A program made the translations under genes and the position numbers. This document shows, in pieces, positions 9,147-17,425 of a DNA stretch of 64,000 nt (its first letter is position 1; each line of letters begins with the position of its first letter). The notes below the pieces were generated by a model. The model saw only the letters and a program-made list of their open reading frames with translations. It was not told the DNA's origin and did not search any database. The stretch comes from Streptomyces caniscabiei. Lineage in GTDB: Bacteria > Actinomycetota > Actinomycetes > Streptomycetales > Streptomycetaceae. The stretch lies in contig NZ_JABXWI010000002.1 of assembly GCF_014930365.1 (NCBI RefSeq), forward strand, positions 1 to 64,000, written 5' to 3'.

Positions 9147-10571
9147 TCAGGCGGGCAGGGCGAAGTCGATCACGCGGAGCGCCGACGGTGTGGTGCCGCT
9201 CGACTTCACCTGGTACATCACGGACAGGACGTTGTCCTGGGCGATCCGGCTCTCGTCGAACACGACCTCGCCGAAGGCGTTCAGCCCGGAACCGTCGAAC
9301 AGGATCTTCCAGTCGGTGTGCCCGGACGCCGCGGTGGCTCCGGCGATCCGGCCGAACGGGAAGAGCGCGTAGGCGTTGTTGTACTTGTCCATGACCAGCT
9401 TGGTGCGCTGGCTGGAGTTGAGCGGCACCGGTATCTCGGTCTTCGTCCAGGGGCCGGAGGCGCTCTTGCGGACGAGGAAGGCGCGGCCGTTGGCGGTGCG
9501 GTTGGCGACGTAGTTGGTCGTGCACTGGCCGAAGCGGCCGGGGACGTAGCTGATGATGGCGTGCGGTCGGCCGGCGGAGTCGGTCCACTGGCTCTCCTGG
9601 TTCATCAGGGAGTGGTCCGGGTTGAGCGCGTCCACGACGAGGCCGGCGTCGGTGACGGAGACCTTGTCGGAGCCGCCGGTGGTGCCGACGACGGCGCCCG
9701 CGTTGTTGCGCCACGTGCGGCCCAGGTCGTCGGAGTAGACGTAGCCGGTGTCGTGGTTGGTGATGCCGCCGCTGTTGCACATCACGGCGCCGTTCTGCTC
9801 GCGCCAGGTGAACATGGCGTGCAGGCGCCCGTTGCGGTCGTAGTCGATGCCGTGCAGGTACATGTTGCGGGCCGTCGAGGAGCCGTGCTCGCTGGTGTAG
9901 GTGCCGGTGGAGGCCGTCCACTCGCCGAGGTTGGTCCAGGAGCTGCCGTTGTACTCGGCGAGGGCGTTGCGGCCGTTGCCGGAGATGCCGGCGCGGTAGC
10001 TCAGCTGGAGCTTGCCGTCGGGCATCGAGACGAACTGCGGGTAGGTGAACTGCGAGGTGAGGGCGAGGCCGTCCAGGGTGGACTGCGGGGCGCCGAAGCG
10101 GCTGGTGGTCCAGCTCAGACCGGCCGGGTTGTCCATGAGGCCGGCGACGGACTTGACGTAGGTGAAGCCGTCGCTGTGCGAGTCCATGTTGAGGTGGAGG
10201 CGGCCGTCGACCTTGGAGACGCCCATGGAGATCACGTTGTGGGAGTCGTTGTAGCGCAGCGTGTGGCCGACCTTGACGGTGGACCAGGTGCCGGAGCCGA
10301 GGACACGGCGGCCGACGACGGCGTTGCGGTCGGCGGTGTACCAGACGGCGTACTGGTAGCCCTTGTAGGTGAGCAGGGCGTTCTTCTGGAACGCGTTGTT
10401 GTTGACGAGTCCGTCGTAGGACACGAAGTAGATGGCCTGGCTGTCGAGCAGGGTGTTGCCGGTCTGGGTGACCGAGGGTCCGGGGTCGGCGGCGCGGGCG
10501 GTGGCGGCGCCGAGGGCGGGGGTCACCACGGCACCGGCGAGCGCGGCACCGAGCAGCGTACGTCTCTTCAT
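9147..10571 (-). CDS. Secreted BNR_4 beta-propeller protein, probable rhamnose-releasing polysaccharide lyase
   Basis: 474 aa. MKRRTLLGA… and the following Ala-rich stretch to ATARAADP form a probable Tat/Sec signal peptide of about 28 residues. The mature part is a BNR-repeat propeller (PF15892 type) with the segments YNDSHNVISMGV, HLNMDSHSDGF, TYPQFVSMPDGKLQLSYR, YSDDLGRTW and YVPGRFGQC. This fold is used by lyases PL24/PL25 (ulvan) and by PL42 L-rhamnose-alpha-1,4-glucuronate lyases. It is embedded directly after the rhamnose mutarotase gene, so release of terminal rhamnose from a rhamnose-glucuronate polymer (gum arabic-like, ulvan, rhamnogalacturonan side chains) is the most reasonable role. 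Substrate not proven. Confidence 0.8.
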   Translation of the reverse strand: MKRRTLLGAALAGAVVTPALGAATARAADPGPSVTQTGNTLLDSQAIYFVSYDGLVNNNAFQKNALLTYKGYQYAVWYTADRNAVVGRRVLGSGTWSTVKVGHTLRYNDSHNVISMGVSKVDGRLHLNMDSHSDGFTYVKSVAGLMDNPAGLSWTTSRFGAPQSTLDGLALTSQFTYPQFVSMPDGKLQLSYRAGISGNGRNALAEYNGSSWTNLGEWTASTGTYTSEHGSSTARNMYLHGIDYDRNGRLHAMFTWREQNGAVMCNSGGITNHDTGYVYSDDLGRTWRNNAGAVVGTTGGSDKVSVTDAGLVVDALNPDHSLMNQESQWTDSAGRPHAIISYVPGRFGQCTTNYVANRTANGRAFLVRKSASGPWTKTEIPVPLNSSQRTKLVMDKYNNAYALFPFGRIAGATAASGHTDWKILFDGSGLNAFGEVVFDESRIAQDNVLSVMYQVKSSGTTPSALRVIDFALPA

Positions 10572-10632
10572 CTCGGGGACTCCGTTGTCGAGCGAGGTGG
10601 GGAGGGGGGAGGGTGCTGCTGCGTGGGGGGTG

Positions 10633-10953
10633 TCAGGCGAGGTGGAAGACCTCGGTGAGCGGCTTCATGGCCTCGTCGGGCCGGGCGCCGTCGAGGGACT
10701 CGAAGAACGGCGCCATCTCCTTCTGCCAGCGGGCGTTGACCTCGGCGGCCTCCATGCCGGCCAGCGCGGCCTGGAAGTCCTCGGTCTCCAGGTAGCCGAC
10801 CAGCAGTCCGTCGTCGCGCAGGAAGAGGGAGTAGTTGTGCCAGCCGGTGGCCGTGAGTGCTTCGAGCATCTCCGGCCACACGGCGGCGTGCCGCTCGCGG
10901 TACTCGTCGATCCGGTCCTGACGGACCTTGAGGAGGAAGCAGACGCGCTGCAT
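10633..10953 (-). CDS. rhaM: L-rhamnose mutarotase
   Basis: 106 aa, the usual length of the RhaM family (PF05336). Family signatures: QRVCFLLKVR…IDEYRERHAAVWPEMLEAL, the GWHNYSLFL segment and WQKEMAPFF. It interconverts alpha- and beta-L-rhamnopyranose so that the isomerase receives its preferred anomer; cytosolic dimer. Lies between the rhamnose-binding protein and the propeller gene in one minus-strand operon. Confidence 0.95.
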   Translation of the reverse strand: MQRVCFLLKVRQDRIDEYRERHAAVWPEMLEALTATGWHNYSLFLRDDGLLVGYLETEDFQAALAGMEAAEVNARWQKEMAPFFESLDGARPDEAMKPLTEVFHLA

Positions 10954-11004
10954 GAGATACCGCTCCTGGGGGGTGAGGGGGTGGCTGTGACTCGTCGACG
11001 AAGA

Positions 11005-12087
11005 TCAGAAGTTGAACTTGTCGATGTTCTCCTTGTTGAACACGGTGGGCTTGCCGAGGCTGATGACGCCGTCCTTGCCGATGGTGTACTCGCCCATGTC
11101 ACCGGCGGTGAAGGTCTCGCCCTCCTTGCCGGTGATCTGGCCGGAGACCAGCGCCACCGAGGTACGGGCGGCCAGCTCGCCGAGCTTCGCCGGGTCCCAC
11201 AGCTCGAACGCCTCGACGGTGCCGTTCTTGACGTACTTGCGCATGTCGTTGGGGGTGCCGAGGCCGGTCAGCATGACCTTGCCCTTGTACTTGGAGCCCG
11301 ACAGGTACTGGGCGGCGGCCTTGATGCCGACCGTGGTCGGGGAGATGATCCCCTTCAGGTTCGGGTACTCCTGGAGCAGGCCCTGGGTCTGCTGGAAGGA
11401 CTTCTGGGCGTCGTCGTCACCGTAGGCGACCTTGACGAGCTTGATGTCCTTGTACTTGGGGTCCTTGAGTTCGTCCTTCATGAACTCGATCCAGGTGTTC
11501 TGGTTGGTCGCGGTCTGCGCGGCCGAGAGGATCGCGATCTCGCCCTTGTAGTCGATCTGCTCGGCGAGCAGCTGGACCTCGGTGCGGCCGAGGTCCTCGG
11601 CGCTGGCCTGCGAGACGAAGGCGTTGCGGCACTCCGGCTTGGTGTCGGAGTCGTAGGTGACGACCTTGATGTCGTTGCTCATGGCCTGCTTGAGCGCGGT
11701 GCACAGGGCGCCCGGGTCCTGCGCGGAGACGGCCATGGCGTCGACCTGCTGCTGGGTGAGCGTGTTGACGTAACTGACCTGGCCGGAGGTGTCCGTGGCG
11801 CTGGACGGGCCGACCTCCTTGTAGCTGGAGCCCAGCTCCTTCAGGGCCGCCTCGCCGCCCTTGTCGGCGGAGGTGAAGTACGGGTTGTTGACCTGCTTCG
11901 GCAGGAAGCCGACGGTCAGGCCCTTCTTCAGTTCGGCGTTGGGGTCGGCCTTGCCGGTGGCCGCGGCGGAGGCGGAGTCGTCCTTGACGTCGCTCTTCGT
12001 GGTGCCGCCGCAGGCGGTGACGCCGAGGGCGAAGGAGGTGACGGCGGCGAGCGCCGCACAGGAGCGACGAAGGGTGGTCTTGCGCAT
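11005..12087 (-). CDS. rhaS: Rhamnose ABC transporter substrate-binding lipoprotein
   Basis: 360 aa. Signal peptide with lipobox (SFALGVTACGG), then a type-I periplasmic-binding fold of the sugar (RbsB/RhaS) class: VGFLPKQVNNPYFTSADKGGEAALKELG, QQQVDAMAVSAQDPGALCTALKQA, KVVTYDSDTKPECRN. The frame runs open far upstream, but ATG 12087 starts a typical signal peptide and is taken as the true start. Followed by rhaM after 51 bp; preceded by two permeases and an ATPase, completing a CUT2-type importer. Confidence 0.93.
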   Translation of the reverse strand: MRKTTLRRSCAALAAVTSFALGVTACGGTTKSDVKDDSASAAATGKADPNAELKKGLTVGFLPKQVNNPYFTSADKGGEAALKELGSSYKEVGPSSATDTSGQVSYVNTLTQQQVDAMAVSAQDPGALCTALKQAMSNDIKVVTYDSDTKPECRNAFVSQASAEDLGRTEVQLLAEQIDYKGEIAILSAAQTATNQNTWIEFMKDELKDPKYKDIKLVKVAYGDDDAQKSFQQTQGLLQEYPNLKGIISPTTVGIKAAAQYLSGSKYKGKVMLTGLGTPNDMRKYVKNGTVEAFELWDPAKLGELAARTSVALVSGQITGKEGETFTAGDMGEYTIGKDGVISLGKPTVFNKENIDKFNF

Positions 12088-12155
12088 GAGGGGTCCTTTG
12101 ATACGGAGGGGCGGACGGGTGACGGTGTACGGGTCGGCGGTGGGGGCCCAGCCGT

Positions 12156-13169
12156 TCAGGGGGCTGGAGTGGGCGCCTTGGTGACCGGCGCGGGGGCGGC
12201 TCTGCGGCCGGCCCTGGCGACGGAGATCTGGCGTGCGACCCGGGGGCCGAGCACGGAGAGGACGAGCAGGACGCCGGTGACGACGATCTGCGACTGGGCC
12301 GAGACGTCCTGGAGGCTCATGACGTTCTGCAGGGTGCCGAGGAGGAAGACGCCGGCGATCGCGCCGCCGAGCGTTCCCTTGCCGCCGTCGAAGTCGATAC
12401 CGCCGAGCAGGACGGCGGCGACGACCGAGAGTTCGAGCCCGGTGGCGTTGTCGTAGCGGGCGCTGGCGTAGTGCAGGGCCCAGAAGATGCCGGTGAGGGA
12501 GGCCATCAGGCCGGTCACCGTGAAGAGGATCAGCTTCTGCCGCTTGACCCGGATGCCGGCGAACCGGGCGGCCTCCTCGCTCGCTCCGGTCGCGAAGACC
12601 GAGCGGCCGAAGGGGGTGGCGTGCAGGGCGATCACGGCGATCACCAGCAGGACCAGGAAGGGGATGAAGGCCTGCGGGACGAAGCTGTCGCCGATCCGGC
12701 CCGCCGCGAAGTCCAGGTACTGGGTGGGGAAGTCGGTGACCGCGTCGGAGCCGAGGACGATCTGCGCGATGCCCCGGTAGGCGGCGAGCGTACCGATGGT
12801 GACGGCGAGGGAGGACAGGCCGAGCTTGGTGACCAGCAGTCCGTTGATCAGTCCGCAGACCACGCCGAGGGCCAGACAGATCGGGATGATCGTCTCGATG
12901 GTCATGCCCTGGTTCCACAGGGCGCCCATCACCGCGCCGGAGAGGCCGGCGGTGGAGGCGACCGAGAGGTCGATCTCGCCGGAGACCACGAGGAGGGTCA
13001 TCGGCAGGGCGACCAGCGCGATCGGCAGGGTGTTGCCGATCAGGAAGGACAGGTTGAGCGCGTTGCCGAAGCCGTCGACGGTGGTGAAGGACAGCAGGAG
13101 CACGACGATGAGGAGGGCGCCGACGACCGTGTCCCAGCGGATCGCACGCGACAGGGTGGAGTCAGCCAT
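12156..13169 (-). CDS. rhaQ: Rhamnose ABC transporter permease (CUT2 family)
   Basis: 337 aa with about 9-10 hydrophobic segments of the BPD_transp_2 type (PF02653), including the conserved LVVSGEIDLSVAS motif (about residue 60) that contacts the ATPase, and LLGGIDFDGGKGTLGGAIAGV. Overlaps the upstream permease by 8 bp, so translation is probably coupled. Which of the two permeases is called rhaP or rhaQ is arbitrary. Confidence 0.93.
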   Translation of the reverse strand: MADSTLSRAIRWDTVVGALLIVVLLLSFTTVDGFGNALNLSFLIGNTLPIALVALPMTLLVVSGEIDLSVASTAGLSGAVMGALWNQGMTIETIIPICLALGVVCGLINGLLVTKLGLSSLAVTIGTLAAYRGIAQIVLGSDAVTDFPTQYLDFAAGRIGDSFVPQAFIPFLVLLVIAVIALHATPFGRSVFATGASEEAARFAGIRVKRQKLILFTVTGLMASLTGIFWALHYASARYDNATGLELSVVAAVLLGGIDFDGGKGTLGGAIAGVFLLGTLQNVMSLQDVSAQSQIVVTGVLLVLSVLGPRVARQISVARAGRRAAPAPVTKAPTPAP

Positions 13170-14202
13170 GGCGGGCGTTCCTCTTCTTCAGTGCGGTCGC
13201 CACGCGCACCGCGACCACGCGGTCCACGGCGATGGCGAGGATGAGCAGGATGCCGTTGATGGCGAGCACCCACACCGAGCTGACGCCGAGGGCGGGCAGC
13301 ACGCTGTTGATGGAGGTCAGCAGCAGGGCGCCGAGCGCCGCGCCGTAGACACTGCCGGAGCCGCCGGTGAAGACGACACCACCGACCACGACCGCGCTGA
13401 CGACGGTGAGTTCGTAGCCGTTGCCGGTGCTGGAGTCGACGTTGCCGAAGCGGGCCAGGTAGAGCGCGCCGGCGAGGCCGGCGAGGGCGCCGCAGAAGGT
13501 GTACGCCAGCAGGATCCGCTTGCGGACCGGGATGCCGGCCAGGCGGGCGGCCTCCGGGTTGGAGCCGAGCGCGTACAGCTCGCGTCCGCTGCCGAAGTGC
13601 TTCATGTAGTACGCCGTGGCGACCAGGACCGCCACCGCGATCAGTGCCAGGTACGGCACCGCGGAGATGCCGCCGGAGCCGAAGTCGATGAATCCGTCGG
13701 GCAGCGCGGACGCGGTGATCTGGCGGGAGCCGACCCAGATCGAGTCGATGCCCCGGATGATGTAGAGCGTGCCGAGGGTGACGACGAGGGCGGGCACCTG
13801 GCCGAGGCTGACGAGCAGTCCGTTCAGCAGGCCGAAGCCGATGCCCATCAGGACCGCCAGGAGCACGGCCACGACCGCGTTGCCGCCGCCCTGGAGGTAC
13901 GTACCGGCGGCGAAGGCGCTGATGCCGAGGATGGAGCCGACCGAGAGGTCGACGTTGCGGGTGATGACGACCAGTGACTGGCCGACGGCGACCAGCACCA
14001 GGATGGTCGCGTTGAGCAGCAGGTCCTTGATGCCCTGTTCGGTGAGGAACTCGCTGTTGCCCAGCTGGGTGACGACGATCATCACCAGGAAGACGACCAG
14101 GATGGCGAGTTCGCGCATCTTGAAGACGCGGTCCACGAGCCGGGTGCCGCTGGACTTGGGCACCTCGGCGACGGGGGTGTTCTGAGGGGTGGTCACCGTC
14201 AT
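13162..14202 (-). CDS. rhaP: Rhamnose ABC transporter permease (CUT2 family)
   Basis: 346 aa. Same fold as its neighbour: [15 protein letters not shown] (about residue 78) and [25 protein letters not shown]. Start ATG 14202 overlaps the stop of the ATPase gene (ATGA); upstream in-frame sequence belongs to the ATPase region and lacks permease character. Forms the membrane pore together with the second permease. Confidence 0.93.
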   Translation of the reverse strand: MTVTTPQNTPVAEVPKSSGTRLVDRVFKMRELAILVVFLVMIVVTQLGNSEFLTEQGIKDLLLNATILVLVAVGQSLVVITRNVDLSVGSILGISAFAAGTYLQGGGNAVVAVLLAVLMGIGFGLLNGLLVSLGQVPALVVTLGTLYIIRGIDSIWVGSRQITASALPDGFIDFGSGGISAVPYLALIAVAVLVATAYYMKHFGSGRELYALGSNPEAARLAGIPVRKRILLAYTFCGALAGLAGALYLARFGNVDSSTGNGYELTVVSAVVVGGVVFTGGSGSVYGAALGALLLTSINSVLPALGVSSVWVLAINGILLILAIAVDRVVAVRVATALKKRNARHG

Positions 14203-15716
14203 GCGGCGGCCCTCCCGGTGGCTGCGGCCATCACGGATTCCTCGGTGGCTTCGGAGCGAGGGATCTCGGCGGTGAGCCGGCCCTCGTGCATCACGAGCAC
14301 GCGGTCGGCCATGCCGAGGATCTCGGGCAGGTCGGAGGAGATCATCAGCACGGCCACGCCGTCGGCGGCCAACTCGCTGAGCAGGCGGTGCACTTCGGCC
14401 TTGGTGCCGACGTCGATGCCGCGGGTGGGCTCGTCGACGATCAGCACCTTCGGGCCGGTGGCGAGCCACTTGGCGAGGACGACCTTCTGCTGGTTGCCGC
14501 CGGACAGGGTGTTGACGGTGTCGGCGATCCGGGCGTACTTCACCTGGAGCTTGACGGCCCAGTCGAGGGAGCGGCTGCGCTCGGCGCCCCGGTCCATGAG
14601 GCCGGCCTTCACGGTCGTACGGAGTCCGGTGAGGCCGATGTTGCGCTCGATGGACATGTCCATCACCAGGCCCTGGGCGCGGCGGTCCTCGGGGACCAGG
14701 GCGAGCCCGGCTGCCATCGCGGTGGAGGGGGCGCCGTTGGTGAGGGCCCTGCCGTCGAGGGTGACCTCGCCGGCGTCCCAGCGGTCGATGCCGAAGACGG
14801 CGCGCGCCACCTCCGTACGGCCGGCGCCGACGAGGCCGGCCAGGCCGACGATCTCGCCCCGGCGGACGTCGAAGGAGACATCGGTGAAGACGCCCTCGCG
14901 GGTCAGCCGGCGCACGCTGAGCGCGACCTCGCCCGGCTCGACCTCCTGCTTCGGGTAGAGCTCGTCCAGGTCGCGGCCGACCATGCGGCGGACCAGGTCG
15001 TCCTCGGTCATGCCGTCGATCGGTTCGCTGGAGATCCAGGCCCCGTCGCGCAGCGTGGTGACGCGCTGGCAGATCTGGAAGATCTCCTCCAGGCGGTGGG
15101 AGATGAAGAGGACGGCCGAGCCCTGCTCGCGCAGGGTGCGGACGACGCCGAAGAGCCGGGCCACCTCGCTGCCGGTGAGGGCCGCCGTGGGCTCGTCCAT
15201 GATCAGGACGCGGGCGTCGAAGGAGAGCGCCTTGGCGATCTCGACGATCTGCTGGTCGGCGATGGACAGGCCGCGTGCCGGGCGGTCGGGGTCGAGTTCG
15301 ACACCGAGCCGCTGCATCAGCGCGAGGGTGGCCGCGTGGGTGGCCTTGTGGTCGATGCGGCCGAGGGCGCGCCGCGGCTGGCGGCCCATGAAGATGTTCT
15401 CGGCGATCGAGAGGTCGGGGAAGAGCGTGGGCTCCTGGTAGATCACGGCGATGCCCGCGTCGCGGGCGTCGGCCGGGCCGTGGAACACGGTGGGCTCGCC
15501 GTCGAGGAGCACCTGACCGGAGTCCGGTCGGTGCACCCCGGCGAGGCTCTTGATGAGGGTCGACTTGCCCGCGCCGTTCTCTCCGGCGAGTGCGTGCACC
15601 TCGCCCGGGAACAGTTCCAGGGACACGTCCCGCAGGGCGCGTACGGCGCCGAAGGACTTGGAGACGCCCTTCAGAGCGAGAACGGGGGCCGGACCCTTGT
15701 CGGACCGGTGGGTCAT
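14199..15716 (-). CDS. rhaT: Rhamnose ABC transporter ATP-binding protein, duplicated ATPase
   Basis: 505 aa, the normal size of a two-domain sugar ATPase of the RbsA/XylG/RhaT kind. First domain: Walker [10 protein letters not shown], signature [15 protein letters not shown], Walker [12 protein letters not shown]. Second domain: degenerate Walker A ([12 protein letters not shown]), signature [15 protein letters not shown], Walker [15 protein letters not shown] 15716 (GGAG seven bases upstream) is preferred to an ATG 48 bases earlier. First gene of the minus-strand rhamnose operon, behind the LacI-type operator. Confidence 0.94.
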   Translation of the reverse strand: MTHRSDKGPAPVLALKGVSKSFGAVRALRDVSLELFPGEVHALAGENGAGKSTLIKSLAGVHRPDSGQVLLDGEPTVFHGPADARDAGIAVIYQEPTLFPDLSIAENIFMGRQPRRALGRIDHKATHAATLALMQRLGVELDPDRPARGLSIADQQIVEIAKALSFDARVLIMDEPTAALTGSEVARLFGVVRTLREQGSAVLFISHRLEEIFQICQRVTTLRDGAWISSEPIDGMTEDDLVRRMVGRDLDELYPKQEVEPGEVALSVRRLTREGVFTDVSFDVRRGEIVGLAGLVGAGRTEVARAVFGIDRWDAGEVTLDGRALTNGAPSTAMAAGLALVPEDRRAQGLVMDMSIERNIGLTGLRTTVKAGLMDRGAERSRSLDWAVKLQVKYARIADTVNTLSGGNQQKVVLAKWLATGPKVLIVDEPTRGIDVGTKAEVHRLLSELAADGVAVLMISSDLPEILGMADRVLVMHEGRLTAEIPRSEATEESVMAAATGRAAA

Positions 15717-15771
15717 GAGGGCTCCTCGACGACGGGGCGTGGTCGGCGGGGAAACCGCCTCCACTGCGTCG

Positions 15772-15783
15772 TGAAAGGTTTCA
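15772..15783. promoter_or_regulatory. LacI-type operator, transport-operon side
   Basis: TGAAAGGTTTCA, an inverted repeat TGAAA/TTTCA with a two-base centre, 56 bp before rhaT. Same family as the site at 15937-15948. Confidence 0.7.
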
Positions 15784-15837
15784 ACTTGGTTGCCGGGACG
15801 TTAGGCATCACTCGCAGGTCACGTCAATGGGTTTCGG

Positions 15838-15852
15838 TCGAAATTTTTTCGA
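15838..15852. promoter_or_regulatory. Perfect inverted repeat in AT-rich promoter segment
   Basis: TCGAAA-TTT-TTTCGA, perfect 6-bp arms, in the only AT-rich patch of the divergent region. Not the TGAAA palindrome; it may mark the transport-operon promoter or a site for a second regulator (for example a catabolite or global factor). Confidence 0.35.
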
Positions 15853-15900
15853 TATGAGAGGTCACAACCGGGTCACGGAAAGCCGGGTTGACCTGGGGGG

Positions 15901-15948
15901 TTGACAGTGCGGCGTGGCGCTCATAGTTTCCCGTGCTGAATCGTTTCA
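15901..15948 (+). promoter_or_regulatory. rhaI promoter with overlapping LacI-type operator
   Basis: Perfect -35 TTGACA (15901-15906), 17-base spacer, -10 TAGTTT (15924-15929). The palindrome TGAATCGTTTCA (15937-15948) lies at the expected transcription start, ideal for repression by the LacI-family protein encoded at 8007-9032. Confidence 0.75.
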
Positions 15949-15975
15949 GACATCGAAGCCGGTAGGAGCCCTGAC

Positions 15976-17136
15976 GTGACCGAGCTCGCCGCGGTGAAGG
16001 CCGCCCTCAAGACCCAGGCCGTCGAGACGCCGTCGTGGGCGTACGGAAACTCCGGAACCCGTTTCAAGGTGTTCGCCCAACAGGGTGTCCCCCGCGACCC
16101 CTGGGAGAAGCTGGACGACGCCGGCAAGGTCCATGAGTTCACGGGCGTGGCGCCGACCGTGGCGCTGCACATCCCCTGGGACAAGGTGGAGGACTACGCG
16201 GCGCTCGCGAAGCACGCCGAGGAGCGCGGCGTGAAGCTGGGCGCCATCAACTCCAACACCTTCCAGGACGACGACTACAAGCTGGGCAGCATCTGCCACC
16301 CGGACGCGGCGATCCGCCGCAAGGCCGTCGACCATCTGCTGGAGTGCGTCGACATCATGGACGCGACCGGGTCGCGCGATCTGAAGCTGTGGTTCGCGGA
16401 CGGGACGAACTATCCCGGCCAGGACGACATCCGTGAGCGCCAGGACCGGCTGGCCGAGGGCCTCGCCGAGGTCTACGGGCGGCTCGGGGACGACCAGCGG
16501 ATGCTGCTGGAGTACAAGTTCTTCGAGCCGGCGTTCTACACGACCGACGTGCCGGACTGGGGCACCGCCTACGCCCACTGCCTGAAGCTCGGCCCGAAGG
16601 CTCAGGTCGTGGTCGACACCGGGCACCACGCGCCGGGCACCAACATCGAGTTCATCGTGGCGACGCTGCTGCGGGAGGGGAAGCTCGGCGCGTTCGACTT
16701 CAACTCGCGCTTCTACGCCGACGACGACCTGATGGTGGGCGCGGCCGACCCGTTCCAGCTGTTCCGGATCATGTACGAGGTCGTGCGCGGCGGCGGGTTC
16801 ACCCCCGAGGTCGCGTTCATGCTCGACCAGTGCCACAACATCGAGGCGAAGATCCCGGCGATCATCCGGTCCGTGATGAACGTGCAGGAGGCCACGGCGA
16901 AGGCGCTGCTGGTGGACGGGGACGCGTTGCGCTCCGCTCAGCAGGCCGGGGACGTGCTGGAGGCCAACGCGGTCGTGATGGACGCGTACAACACGGATGT
17001 GCGGCCGTTGCTGCGGGAGGTGCGGGAGGAGATGGGGCTGGACCCCGAGCCGCTGAAGGCGTACCGCGCGTCCGGGTGGGCGGCGAAGATCGTCGAGGAG
17101 CGGGTGGGGGGAGAGCAGGCGGGTTGGGGGGCTTGA
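15976..17136 (+). CDS. rhaI: L-rhamnose isomerase
   Basis: 386 aa, GTG start. Xylose-isomerase-like TIM barrel of the actinobacterial/rhizobial RhaI type: HIPWDKVEDYAALAKHAEERGVKLGAINSNTF, LLEYKFFEPAFYTTDVPDWGTAY, VVDTGHHAPGTNIEFIVA, GAFDFNSRFYADDDL. The Glu, Asp and His residues in those motifs are the metal ligands expected for this family. It converts L-rhamnose to L-rhamnulose in the cytosol. First gene of the plus-strand catabolic operon behind a LacI-type operator. Confidence 0.94.
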   Translation: MTELAAVKAALKTQAVETPSWAYGNSGTRFKVFAQQGVPRDPWEKLDDAGKVHEFTGVAPTVALHIPWDKVEDYAALAKHAEERGVKLGAINSNTFQDDDYKLGSICHPDAAIRRKAVDHLLECVDIMDATGSRDLKLWFADGTNYPGQDDIRERQDRLAEGLAEVYGRLGDDQRMLLEYKFFEPAFYTTDVPDWGTAYAHCLKLGPKAQVVVDTGHHAPGTNIEFIVATLLREGKLGAFDFNSRFYADDDLMVGAADPFQLFRIMYEVVRGGGFTPEVAFMLDQCHNIEAKIPAIIRSVMNVQEATAKALLVDGDALRSAQQAGDVLEANAVVMDAYNTDVRPLLREVREEMGLDPEPLKAYRASGWAAKIVEERVGGEQAGWGA

Positions 17137-17196
17137 TCTGCTGCGATTCGTCCGCCGGGTGACTGTGCGTGGCAGGCCGCGGGTCGTGGTGGGTTG

Positions 17197-17320
17197 CTCG
17201 CGCAGTTCCCCGCGCCCCTAAAAGACCAGGCCCCTGCGGGCCTGAAAGACCACGGCCCTGCGGGCCTGAAAAGCGCGGGGCGCAGCCCCTGCTTTTCAGG
17301 GGCGCGGGGAACTGCGCGAG
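17197..17320. repeat. Streptomyces intergenic palindromic repeat
   Basis: Two 23-base arms (17197-17219 and 17298-17320) are perfect reverse complements, starting CTCGCGCAGTTCCCCGCG. Between them are two direct copies of CCCTGCGGGCCTGAAA (17232-17247 and 17256-17271) and an inner hairpin around GGGGCGCAGCCCC. The arm sequence recurs at 44632-44653. Lies between rhaI and rhaEW; it could attenuate or stabilise the message. Confidence 0.9.
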
Positions 17321-17425
17321 AAGCCCCACCGGGCCGCACCCGGCAACGCACCCCGAGCCCCGAGCTGAACCCCGTACCCGTCACCCAGAAACCCGTACTC
17401 ATCTCACCGTAAGGATTGACCGCAC

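Noticed and set aside
7932..10658. Long plus-strand open frame of about 908 codons
   Set aside because: It is the antisense of the LacI and BNR genes; high GC keeps stops rare. Its product is a low-complexity Val/Gly/Arg/Ala sequence with no family signature.
17197..17320. CRISPR-like repeat units
   Set aside because: Only two direct copies with an 8-base gap, inside an inverted repeat, no spacer pattern and no cas genes.
17137..17425. Small ORFs in the rhaI-rhaEW gap
   Set aside because: They lie in the inverted repeat; codon use and lack of a start signal argue against coding.
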